From positions 1-64,000 of the forward strand of contig JBPCKA010000028.1 of assembly GCA_051004735.1 (NCBI GenBank): DNA of 64,000 nt, read 5' to 3'. Made by a program: the position numbers and the translations under genes. Below the pieces are notes generated by a model. The model was given only the letters and a program-made list of their open reading frames with translations, did not search any database and was not told the DNA's origin. Below, piece after piece: positions 8,274-15,587 of the stretch (position 1 is the first letter of the stretch; each line of letters starts with the position of its first letter). The DNA is from Euzebya sp051004735 (GTDB lineage: Bacteria; Actinomycetota; Nitriliruptoria; Euzebyales; Euzebyaceae).

Positions 8274-9452
8274 GTGGACCTGATGGAGTACCAGGGCAAG
8301 GACGTTTTCCGAACCCACGGGATTCCGACCACCCCCCAAGGCCAGATCGCCACCACCGCTGAGGAGGCCGAAGCGCTCGCGACGGAGTACGGCGTGCCGG
8401 TGATGGTCAAGGCGCAGGTGCTGACGGGAGGTCGCGGGAAGGCCGGCGGGGTCAAGTTCTGCAAGGACGCGACAGCCGCAAGGGAAGCGGCGGAGGCGAT
8501 CCTGGGGCTGGACATCAAAGGCCACATCGTTCGCAAGGTGCTGATCGAGAAGGCCAGCGACATCGCCGAGGAGTACTACCTGTCGATCCTGCATGACCGG
8601 GTCAGCAAGGGCTACAAGTCCATCTGCTCGGTCGAGGGTGGCGTGGAGATCGAGGAGGTCAACCGCACCCAGCCCGACAAGGTCGCCAAGGTCGACATCA
8701 ATCCCACCACCGGGATGACGCGGGACCTGGCGGATCAGATCCTGCAGCAGGGTGCCATGCCCGCTGACACCCGCGACCAGCAGATCGATCTGCTGATGAA
8801 GCTGTATGAGGGATTCGTGGCCACCGACGCCACCCTGTTCGAGATCAACCCGCTGATCAAGACCACCGATGGCAGGATCATCGCCCTTGACGCCAAGGTC
8901 TCTGTCGATGACAACTCGTTGTTCCGCCAGGCCGACATCGCCGGGCTGGAAGGGCCAATCCCCGCCGAGGAGATGGCAGGCGACCTTGAGGCTGCCGCCA
9001 AGGATCAGGATCTGCAGTACGTCAAACTGGATGGCGACATCGGCATCATGGGCAACGGTGCCGGGTTGGTGATGAGCACCCTGGACGTGGTGGACCAGGC
9101 CGGCGGGGTCGCGGCGAACTTCCTGGATGCCGGCGGCGGGGCGAGTGCTGAGTCCATGGCGCAGGGCATCGCCTTCGTGCTGAACGACCCTGCCGTCAAG
9201 GTGATGCTGATCAACATTTTCGGTGGGATCACCCGCTGCGACGACGTGGCTCGCGGCGTGCTCGGCGCGCTGGACATGCTGAACGCCGACGGTCCGGTCA
9301 AGCAGAAGTTGGTCGTCAGGCTGGACGGCAACAACGCCGAAGAGGGCCGGCGGATCCTGACCGACAGCGGCAACGCCAACATCGTTGCCGCCTCCCAGAT
9401 GATCGAGGCGGCCGAGAAGGCCGTCGCCCTGGCCCAGGAAGCCGCGGCCTAG
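8274..9452 (+). CDS. sucC: Succinyl-CoA synthetase beta subunit (ADP/GDP-forming)
   Basis: With SucD, interconverts succinyl-CoA and succinate with substrate-level phosphorylation in the TCA cycle. 392 residues. Start GTG at 8274 gives VDLMEYQGKDVF, matching the family's MDLxEYQ start, and AAAGGA lies 6 nt upstream. The ATP-grasp domain includes MVKAQVLTGGRGKAGGVKF. The C-terminal CoA-ligase-like domain has MGNGAGLVMSTLD, NFLDAGGGAS and NIFGGITRCDDVA, with RLDGNNAEEGRRIL near the end. sucD follows after 17 nt, so the two form an operon. Confidence 0.95.
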   Translation: MDLMEYQGKDVFRTHGIPTTPQGQIATTAEEAEALATEYGVPVMVKAQVLTGGRGKAGGVKFCKDATAAREAAEAILGLDIKGHIVRKVLIEKASDIAEEYYLSILHDRVSKGYKSICSVEGGVEIEEVNRTQPDKVAKVDINPTTGMTRDLADQILQQGAMPADTRDQQIDLLMKLYEGFVATDATLFEINPLIKTTDGRIIALDAKVSVDDNSLFRQADIAGLEGPIPAEEMAGDLEAAAKDQDLQYVKLDGDIGIMGNGAGLVMSTLDVVDQAGGVAANFLDAGGGASAESMAQGIAFVLNDPAVKVMLINIFGGITRCDDVARGVLGALDMLNADGPVKQKLVVRLDGNNAEEGRRILTDSGNANIVAASQMIEAAEKAVALAQEAAA

Positions 9453-9469
9453 CCGCGAGGAGCGACAAC

Positions 9470-10387
9470 ATGAGCATCATCATCGATCAGACCACCAAGG
9501 TGGTCATCCAGGGCACCGGCGGCCAGGGCACCTTCCACGGCAAGCGAAACGCCGATTACGGCACCAAGGTCGTCGCCGGTACCCATCCCAAGAAGGGCGG
9601 GACGACCTGGCAGGAACTCGACGTCCCCATCTTCACCACGGTGGCCGAGGCGAAGGAGCAGGCGGGGGCCAACACCTCGATGGTCATGGTCCCGGCCCCC
9701 TTCACCAAGGGTGCGATCCTGGAGGCCTATGAGGCGGGCATGGACGTCATCGTGGCCATCACCGAAGGGGTGCCCGTGCATGACATGGCCGAGGTGTACA
9801 ACACGTTGTACCGACGTCAGGATGACGGGACCTTCGACATGTCGACCGGCCCCGTCCTGATCGGGCCGAACTGTCCGGGGCTTATCAGCCCCGGCAAGTC
9901 GAACGTCGGGATCATCCCCACCGAGATCACCACACCCGGCACGGTCGGACTGGTATCGCGTTCGGGCACGTTGACCTACCAGATCATGCACGAGTTGAAC
10001 CTGGCCGGGATCGGCATCTCGACCTGCGTGGGGATCGGCGGAGATCCGATCATCGGTTCGAACTTCATGGACATCATTCCGCGCTTCGCGGAGGATCCCG
10101 AGACCGAGGCCATCGTGTTCGTCGGAGAGATCGGTGGGACCGAGGAGCAGAAGGTCGGCCGGTGGATCGCCGACAATATCCCCGACACCCCGGTCGTGGC
10201 CTACGTGGCCGGCTTCTCCGCACCGCCCGGCAAGCAGATGGGCCACGCCGGCGCGATCGTCAAGGAAGGCTCCGAGGGCGGTGAGACCGCGGCGGACAAG
10301 AAGCAGGCACTTGAGGAGATGGGCATTTCAGTGGGAATCAACCCCTCCGAAACTGCGGAGTTGATGATCGCCCGTCTGGGTCGCTAG
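9470..10387 (+). CDS. sucD: Succinyl-CoA synthetase alpha subunit
   Basis: 305 residues, slightly longer than the usual ~290. GGQGTFHGKRNADYGTKVV is the N-terminal CoA-binding region. GPNCPGLISPGKSNVGIIP and SRSGTLTYQIMHEL are family blocks. The active-site His that is phosphorylated lies in MGHAGAIVKEGSEGG at about residue 257. ATG start with GCGAGGAGCGA as ribosome site. Partner of SucC directly upstream. Confidence 0.95.
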   Translation: MSIIIDQTTKVVIQGTGGQGTFHGKRNADYGTKVVAGTHPKKGGTTWQELDVPIFTTVAEAKEQAGANTSMVMVPAPFTKGAILEAYEAGMDVIVAITEGVPVHDMAEVYNTLYRRQDDGTFDMSTGPVLIGPNCPGLISPGKSNVGIIPTEITTPGTVGLVSRSGTLTYQIMHELNLAGIGISTCVGIGGDPIIGSNFMDIIPRFAEDPETEAIVFVGEIGGTEEQKVGRWIADNIPDTPVVAYVAGFSAPPGKQMGHAGAIVKEGSEGGETAADKKQALEEMGISVGINPSETAELMIARLGR

Positions 10388-10500
10388 CCAGCGGCACGCG
10401 GATCAATCAGGTGACCGACGATGTCGGCGACAGTAAGGCAAGGGCAAGTAAAAAGGGTTCGCTGCTGCGTCGCAGGCTGGGCGATATGGTTCGGCATCGC

Positions 10501-10506
10501 TAGCGT
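10501..10506 (+). promoter_or_regulatory. Putative -10 box (TAGCGT) of the parvulin gene
   Basis: TAGCGT, a 6-nt spacer, then GTG at 10513. This is the spacing of a leaderless transcript and fixes the start codon. No Shine-Dalgarno sequence is present. Confidence 0.5.
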
Positions 10507-10512
10507 GGCCGG

Positions 10513-11940
10513 GTGGCTGAACCTGACGAAACACCCGACACACCCGAAAATCCTGACCCCGCAGCGGAGTCGGGCCAACAACCGTTGACGCCTGCGGACG
10601 AACCCACGGAGGTCGTGGATGAGTCGGACTCGGCCGCGGTGGAACCCGACATGGCCGGACCATCGGCCGATCCATTGGCTCCGGCTGAGGAGTCCGAGGA
10701 GGACTACCTGGATCTGGCCGAGCACGAGGATGAGGTCACGGACGGTCTGGCCGACGACGACGGTCTGGCCGACGACGGTCTGGCCGACGACGACGGTCTG
10801 GCCGACGAGGCCGTGGTCACTGATGCCGTGGTCGCCGACGAACTGGACGACGGACCCGTGGTCACCGATGAGGTGGACGAGGGCGGCGTGGCAGTCCTGG
10901 ATGAGCCAGATGAGGGTGATGAACGCTCATCCAGCCGGGACGTGATCATCGTCGGTGTGGTGCTGCTGGCCCTGGTCGCGGTTCTAGCTGCAGCCTTGTT
11001 CCTCCGCGGTGGCTCGTCTGACCCCGCGTACACGGTGTATGGCGAATCGGTGTCGCGCGAAGACCTCCAACAGCGGTTGGAGGGTCTGGTCGATGAGGAA
11101 ATCGTCCAGAGCGTGACCAACATCGAGGACGCGACGTCGGAGCAGCGCAGCGCGCTGGCCGGGGCGATGAGCGGCATCATCAGCGAGGACATCCTTGCCG
11201 GTGCAGCCGAGGAGGCCGGTGTGGAGGTGACCGAGGCCGATGTGGACGACCAGATCGAGGAGATCGTCACCGACAGTTTCGGCGGGGACCAGGAGGCATT
11301 TGCGGCTGCGATCGCACAGCAGGGCCTGACCGAGACCTCGGTTCGCGCACAGTTCCGCACCGTGCTGTTGGCTCAGGGTCTGGTGGGTGATGAGGCCGAT
11401 CCCATCGACGACGCGGCGATCCAGGAGGCCTACGACACCCAGTTCACCCAACCGTTGGTGTCCCACATCCTGACCGAGACCGAGGAGGAGGCCCAGGACG
11501 CCAAAGACCGGATCGAGGCCGGCGAGGACTTCGGGACCGTCGCCCAGGAGGTGTCAATCGATCCTGGCAGCGGCGCGCAGGGTGGACAGCTTGGACCATT
11601 ACAACCCGGCACCTTCGTCCCCGAGTTCGAGGAGGCGGCCCTGGGACTCGAAAACGGCGAGCTGAGCGATCCCGTGGAGACACAGTTCGGGTTCCACATC
11701 ATCACCATCGAGGATCCGCCGACCCTGGACGAGGTTCGCGAGCAGATCGTGTCCGTGCTGGAGCAGCAGAATCTGGAGGCTGAGTACGGGACCCTGGCCG
11801 AACGGCTGGACGAGGAGGCTGCGGTCACCGTCGACCCGGCCTTCGGCACCTGGGGCGGCTTGCAGGGTGGCTTGGTCCCGGCCGGACTAGAGTCGGGCCC
11901 GGCGGACCTGCCGGTGCCCCCAACGGAGTCCGGCAGCTAA
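10513..11940 (+). CDS. Membrane-anchored SurA/PrsA-like peptidyl-prolyl isomerase
   Basis: 475 residues. Residues 1-142 are extremely acidic and carry imperfect repeats of DDDGLA/DDGLA coded at about 10741-10810. One membrane segment (VIIVGVVLLALVAVLAAALFL, ~145-165) follows, so the rest lies outside the cell. A SurA_N-like helical domain (~175-300) precedes a parvulin domain (~313-400) with SHILTETEEEAQDAKDRI, DFGTVAQEVSIDPGS, GGQLGPLQPGTFVPEFEEA and ETQFGFHIITIED. Likely a foldase for exported proteins. The long acidic cytoplasmic tail is unusual for the family. Leaderless-type promoter at 10501. Confidence 0.85.
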   Translation: MAEPDETPDTPENPDPAAESGQQPLTPADEPTEVVDESDSAAVEPDMAGPSADPLAPAEESEEDYLDLAEHEDEVTDGLADDDGLADDGLADDDGLADEAVVTDAVVADELDDGPVVTDEVDEGGVAVLDEPDEGDERSSSRDVIIVGVVLLALVAVLAAALFLRGGSSDPAYTVYGESVSREDLQQRLEGLVDEEIVQSVTNIEDATSEQRSALAGAMSGIISEDILAGAAEEAGVEVTEADVDDQIEEIVTDSFGGDQEAFAAAIAQQGLTETSVRAQFRTVLLAQGLVGDEADPIDDAAIQEAYDTQFTQPLVSHILTETEEEAQDAKDRIEAGEDFGTVAQEVSIDPGSGAQGGQLGPLQPGTFVPEFEEAALGLENGELSDPVETQFGFHIITIEDPPTLDEVREQIVSVLEQQNLEAEYGTLAERLDEEAAVTVDPAFGTWGGLQGGLVPAGLESGPADLPVPPTESGS

Positions 11941-12080
11941 CCCGACACACATATGGGGGTCCCTCGGGCGTGAGCCGCCCTGGCTGACCGCGAATGGAAC
12001 AGCTATCGTGCACGGGCTGTGCATTCATCGCCGGAGGGATCGGATGTCCGGCTGCTGAATGCCTACAGATCTGGGATCGC

Positions 12081-12368
12081 CTACTGGTCACGGACGACCG
12101 GCCGACCCTTCTGGTGGTCAGTCACCGACCCCGAGTTGTGGAAAGCGCCGATCAGATCATCCGGCTGGACCTTGGGAGTGAGCCTGTTGTCACTCAGTAG
12201 TGGTAGCGCGCTCTGGAGGATCACGACGTCCTCACTGTCGATCAGGTACACCAGTCGCTGCTGGCACACATCATCGATCAGCCGGTTGAGGCGTTTCAAT
12301 GTGGCACGGTCAGCAGTTCGCCAGTGTCGATAATCGTCCCACCCGTTTGGGGTGAAGACGACCCTCAT
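12081..12368 (-). pseudogene. YoeB/Txe toxin remnant with an internal deletion
   Basis: The first ~34 residues (MRVVFTPNGWDDYRHW, LKRLNRLIDDVC) and then RLVYLIDSEDVVILQ match the start and end of YoeB-type mRNA interferases. The middle section with GxGKPExL and WSRRID, needed for ribosome-dependent cleavage, is missing, and the normal RYHY end is replaced by unrelated sequence. The frame runs on to 12081 but similarity stops near 12212. It overlaps the antitoxin remnant by 4 nt (ATGA), the normal yefM-yoeB arrangement. A decayed module. Confidence 0.7.
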
Positions 12369-12499
12369 CGATCCAGTTCGTGGGCTTGCGTCTCGCCACG
12401 TCTGGCCTGGGCCACGCTGTCCAGCAGGTGAGAGGCGTTCGCCGGTGACCGCAGCAGATGTGCGGTCTCTTCCAACGCGTCAAAGTCAGCCCGCGACAA
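12365..12499 (-). pseudogene. YefM/Phd antitoxin remnant, C-terminal part only
   Basis: 44 codons reading SRADFDALEETAHLLRSPAN, then LLDSVAQARRGETQAHELDR and TGA. This is the neutralising C-terminal half of YefM-type antitoxins. An in-frame TAG lies just before the TTG at 12499, so the N-terminal DNA-binding half is gone. Its stop overlaps the toxin start. Confidence 0.7.
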
Positions 12500-12590
12500 C
12501 TATCGCAGGGGACCCGTGATCGGCTAGCGTTGCGCCACCCAAAGGCGTGTCCGCCACCGCCTCACCTCACACCCAGGGGAGCCAGACACC

Positions 12591-13580
12591 GTGACCCAGC
12601 AGCCAGTCCGCATCGCCGTCACCGGAGGCGCAGGCCAGATCGGCTATCAACTTCTGTTCCGCATCGCCAGTGGGGCGATGCTGGGGCCCGATCAACCGGT
12701 GATCCTGCAGATGCTCGAGATTCCCCCCGCCATGGACGCGCTCAGGGGGGTCGTCATGGAACTTGACGACTGTGCCTTCCCATTGCTGGCAGGCACCGTG
12801 GAATCCGATCAGGTCGATGAGGCGTTCACCGACGTGGACTTCGCCCTGCTGGTGGGGTCGCGACCACGCGGACCAGGGATGGAACGTGCCGATCTGCTAC
12901 AGGCCAACGGTGCGATCTTCACCGGGCAGGGCAAAGCGTTGAACGACCACGCGTCCGCGGACGTGAAGGTCCTGGTGGTCGGCAACCCGGCCAACACCAA
13001 CTGTCTGATCGCGATGAACAACGCTCCCGACCTGCCTGATCGACAGTTCACCGCGATGACACGTCTGGACCACAACCGCGCCATCTCTCAGCTTGCGGCC
13101 AAGACCGGGTCCAGCGTCAACGACATCGCCAGGATGACGATCTGGGGGAACCATTCGGCCACGCAGTACCCTGACCTGTTCCACTGTGAGATCGGGGGCG
13201 AGAACGCAGCGGAGCAGGTCGGTGATCAGGACTGGCTTGAAAACACCTTCATCCCCACCGTCCAGAAGAGAGGGGCGGCGATCATCCAGGCTCGCGGAGC
13301 GTCCTCAGCGGCATCGGCCGCATCCGCAGCCCTTGACCACATGCGCGACTGGGCGTTGGACAGCGCCGCCGACGACTGGGTGTCCATGGCGGTGCCGTCC
13401 GACGGCAGCTACGGCGTGGCGGAGGGACTGATCTCCTCCTTCCCCTGCATCTGCCGCGATGGCGACTGGTCCATTGTCCAGGAACTGCAGATCGATGCGT
13501 TCAGTCAGGAGCGCATCGACACGTCAGTAGCGGAGCTGACCGAGGAGCGTGACCTGGTCGCGGAGATGGGTCTGATCTGA
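12591..13580 (+). CDS. mdh: Malate dehydrogenase
   Basis: NAD-dependent oxidation of malate to oxaloacetate, TCA cycle. 329 residues of the cytosolic/MDH type 2 class. NAD site VTGGAGQIGYQLLFRIASG, then LLVGSRPRGPGMERADLL (mobile loop with Arg), GNPANTNCLIA, MTRLDHNRAISQLA, and the catalytic His in WGNHSATQYPDL (~187). GTG start with AGGGGAGCC upstream. Monocistronic, with the toxin-antitoxin relic upstream and a hairpin directly after the stop. Confidence 0.95.
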   Translation: MTQQPVRIAVTGGAGQIGYQLLFRIASGAMLGPDQPVILQMLEIPPAMDALRGVVMELDDCAFPLLAGTVESDQVDEAFTDVDFALLVGSRPRGPGMERADLLQANGAIFTGQGKALNDHASADVKVLVVGNPANTNCLIAMNNAPDLPDRQFTAMTRLDHNRAISQLAAKTGSSVNDIARMTIWGNHSATQYPDLFHCEIGGENAAEQVGDQDWLENTFIPTVQKRGAAIIQARGASSAASAASAALDHMRDWALDSAADDWVSMAVPSDGSYGVAEGLISSFPCICRDGDWSIVQELQIDAFSQERIDTSVAELTEERDLVAEMGLI

Positions 13581-13581
13581 A

Positions 13582-13602
13582 GGGTCTTGGGAACAAAGAC
13601 CC
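13582..13602 (+). terminator. Hairpin after mdh
   Basis: GGGTCTT (13582-13588) and AAGACCC (13596-13602), a perfect 7-bp stem two bases after the mdh stop. No T-run, so probably a weak or factor-assisted terminator between convergent genes. Confidence 0.45.
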
Positions 13603-13607
13603 CTGGG

Positions 13608-13799
13608 CTATTCGTCGTCCTCAGCCCGCTGGATCATCAGGCCCAGCAACCCCTCGGGATCGTTCTCGTTGGCACCTGTCTCCAGATCCGCGGTGCGCCG
13701 GCGCCCCCCCATCACCCAGCGACACGCCCCCCGCTCGAAACGGCGGATTGTCGCACTGACCGGGCCGACAGGTGGCGTCGGCCCGGTCAGTGCCCACAC
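13608..13799 (-). CDS. Possible small basic protein downstream of ahcY
   Basis: A frame of up to 63 residues containing RRFERGACRWVMGGRRRTAD and ending DPEGLLGLMIQRAEDDE. The basic front and acidic end look protein-like, and it lies 9 nt after ahcY on the same strand. However, a start at 13799 would place the ahcY terminator hairpin (13754-13792) inside the coding sequence. A start at the internal ATG of WVMGG would leave about 34 residues. I do not recognise it; it may not be a gene. Confidence 0.3.
   Translation of the reverse strand: MWALTGPTPPVGPVSATIRRFERGACRWVMGGRRRTADLETGANENDPEGLLGLMIQRAEDDE
13754..13792 (-). terminator. Strong hairpin downstream of ahcY
   Basis: Perfect 16-bp inverted repeat: CACTGACCGGGCCGAC (13754-13769) and its complement at 13777-13792, with a 7-nt loop. 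It lies 17 bp past the ahcY stop. No T-run on either side. Confidence 0.65.
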
Positions 13800-13808
13800 G
13801 GCGATGCC

Positions 13809-15257
13809 TCAGTAGCGGTAGTGCTCTGGCTTGTAGGGACCCTCGACCGGCACACCGATGTACTCGGCCTGTGCCTTGGTCAGTTCGGTGAGATGGACGC
13901 CCAGGGCGTCAAGGTGCAAGCGCGCCACCTTCTCATCCAGGTGCTTGGGGATCGTGTACACGCCGATGGGGTAGTCATCGCTTTTCGTCCACAGTTCGAT
14001 CTGGGCGATCGTCTGGTTGCTGAAGCTGTTGGACATGACAAAGGACGGGTGGCCGGTGGCGTTGCCCAGATTCAACAGACGACCTTCACTGAGCAGGATC
14101 AGGTTCTTGCCGTCGGGGAAGGTCCACTCGTGCACCTGCGGCTTGATCTCGGTCTTGGTGATCCCGGGAACGCGGGCCAGACCGGCCATGTCGATTTCGT
14201 TGTCGAAGTGGCCGACGTTGCCGACAATCGCCTGGTGCTTCATCGCCGTCATGTGCTCGGCGGTGATGATGTCCTTGTTGCCGGTGGTGGTGATGAAGAT
14301 GTCGGCGGTTTCGACGACATCCTCCATTCGCACGACCTGGTAGCCGTCCATCGCTGCCTGCAGGGCACAGATCGGGTCGATCTCGGTGATCACGACCCGC
14401 GCGCGCTGACCACGCAGAGACTCAGCCGACCCCTTGCCGACGTCGCCGTACCCGCAAATCACAGCCAACTTGCCGCTGATCAGGGTGTCGGTGGCACGGT
14501 TGATCCCGTCCACCAGCGAGTGGCGGGTGCCGTACTTGTTGTCGAACTTTGACTTGGTGACGGCATCGTTGACGTTGATGGCGGGGAAGCGGAGGGTGCC
14601 GTTGCGCTGGAACTCATACAGCCGCATCACGCCGGTGGTGGTCTCCTCCGACACGCCCTTGATCTTGCCGGCCATGTCGGTGAACCGGGTCGGGTTGTCC
14701 TCAAGCGAGCGACGCAGCAGGTCCAGGATGACCCGGTACTCCTCGCTGGCGTCCTCATCGGTGGGTGGCACGGCCCCGTTGGCCTCGAATTCCGCACCCT
14801 TGTGGACCAGCAGCGTGGCGTCCCCGCCGTCGTCCAGGATCAGGTTGGGACCCTCGGGGAAGTCCATCATCTGCTCGGTGCACCACCAGTACTCCTCCAG
14901 GGTCTCGCCCTTCCAGGCGAACACCGGCACCCCCTGGGGATCATCGACCGAACCCTGTGGCCCGACCACCACTGCGGCGGCGGCACCGTCCTCGGTTGAG
15001 AAGATGTTGCATGAGCACCAGCGCACATCCGCGCCCAACGCGGTCAGGGTCTCGATCAGCACCGCGGTCTGGGTGGTCATGTGCAGCGAGCCGGCGATGC
15101 GGGCTCCCGCAAGGGGTTGCTCCGGGCCGTACTCCTCGCGGATGGCCATCAGGCCCGGCATCTCGTGCTCGGCCAGACGGATCTGGTGGCGTCCGGCCTC
15201 GGCCAGGCCAAGGTCTGCGACCTTGAAGCTCAGATTTCCTAAGGTGTCTACGTTCAC
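13809..15257 (-). CDS. ahcY: Adenosylhomocysteinase
   Basis: Splits S-adenosylhomocysteine into adenosine and homocysteine, removing the product inhibitor of methyltransferases. 482 residues from GTG 15257 (VNVDTLGNLSFKVADL). This start has GGAGGA 7 nt upstream; the ATG at 15272 would put that site inside the gene. Blocks: LAEHEMPGLMAIREEYG, GSLHMTTQTAVLIETL, CNIFSTEDGAAAAV, NVNDAVTKSKFDN (Lys/Asp of the active site), the NAD site VICGYGDVGKGSAESL, GNVGHFDNEIDM, and the C-terminal KPEHYRY that reaches into the neighbouring subunit. Several SAM methyltransferases are coded elsewhere in the window. Confidence 0.95.
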   Translation of the reverse strand: MNVDTLGNLSFKVADLGLAEAGRHQIRLAEHEMPGLMAIREEYGPEQPLAGARIAGSLHMTTQTAVLIETLTALGADVRWCSCNIFSTEDGAAAAVVVGPQGSVDDPQGVPVFAWKGETLEEYWWCTEQMMDFPEGPNLILDDGGDATLLVHKGAEFEANGAVPPTDEDASEEYRVILDLLRRSLEDNPTRFTDMAGKIKGVSEETTTGVMRLYEFQRNGTLRFPAINVNDAVTKSKFDNKYGTRHSLVDGINRATDTLISGKLAVICGYGDVGKGSAESLRGQRARVVITEIDPICALQAAMDGYQVVRMEDVVETADIFITTTGNKDIITAEHMTAMKHQAIVGNVGHFDNEIDMAGLARVPGITKTEIKPQVHEWTFPDGKNLILLSEGRLLNLGNATGHPSFVMSNSFSNQTIAQIELWTKSDDYPIGVYTIPKHLDEKVARLHLDALGVHLTELTKAQAEYIGVPVEGPYKPEHYRY

Positions 15258-15587
15258 GATTGTGTCCTCCATCTTCGATGTGGCGGCACCATGCGGTCCG
15301 CCTGTGTCGGGTGATGGGTGCGAGTGCAGCCGACACGTGACCAGTGTTGGCCGTCGCGTCATTCGCTAACCGTATGTGGTGGTGGCGTGGCCTTCCTGGG
15401 CCGCACACTGCTACGCCAACCTCGGGCCAGACTACCCAGCGGGTCGGCCAACCGAAATCCGTGCGGCCACACAAATTGAAACGGGTCGTCTTTGTGGACA
15501 TCGGCGGTGTCCCTGTCTCCAGAGCGTGGTGGGACACCCTGATCTGCAATACTCCGGAGGTGGGTCGAGGAGAGGGCACGGTGTGCG
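15258..15587. other. Divergent intergenic region between ahcY and the Kelch kinase
   Basis: 330 bp without a supported gene. A 7-bp inverted repeat GTGTCGG (15304-15310) / CCGACAC (15330-15336) would form a stem with a 19-nt loop in the ahcY leader. I do not see the conserved core of a SAH riboswitch, but a regulatory RNA is possible. Confidence 0.35.

Noticed and set aside
13587..14552. A 321-codon frame antisense to ahcY
   Set aside because: Low-complexity Gly/Val/Asp/His composition typical of the reverse strand of a GC-rich gene.
15258..15400. SAH riboswitch in the ahcY leader
   Set aside because: A hairpin exists but the conserved core sequence of known SAH or SAM riboswitches was not found by eye.
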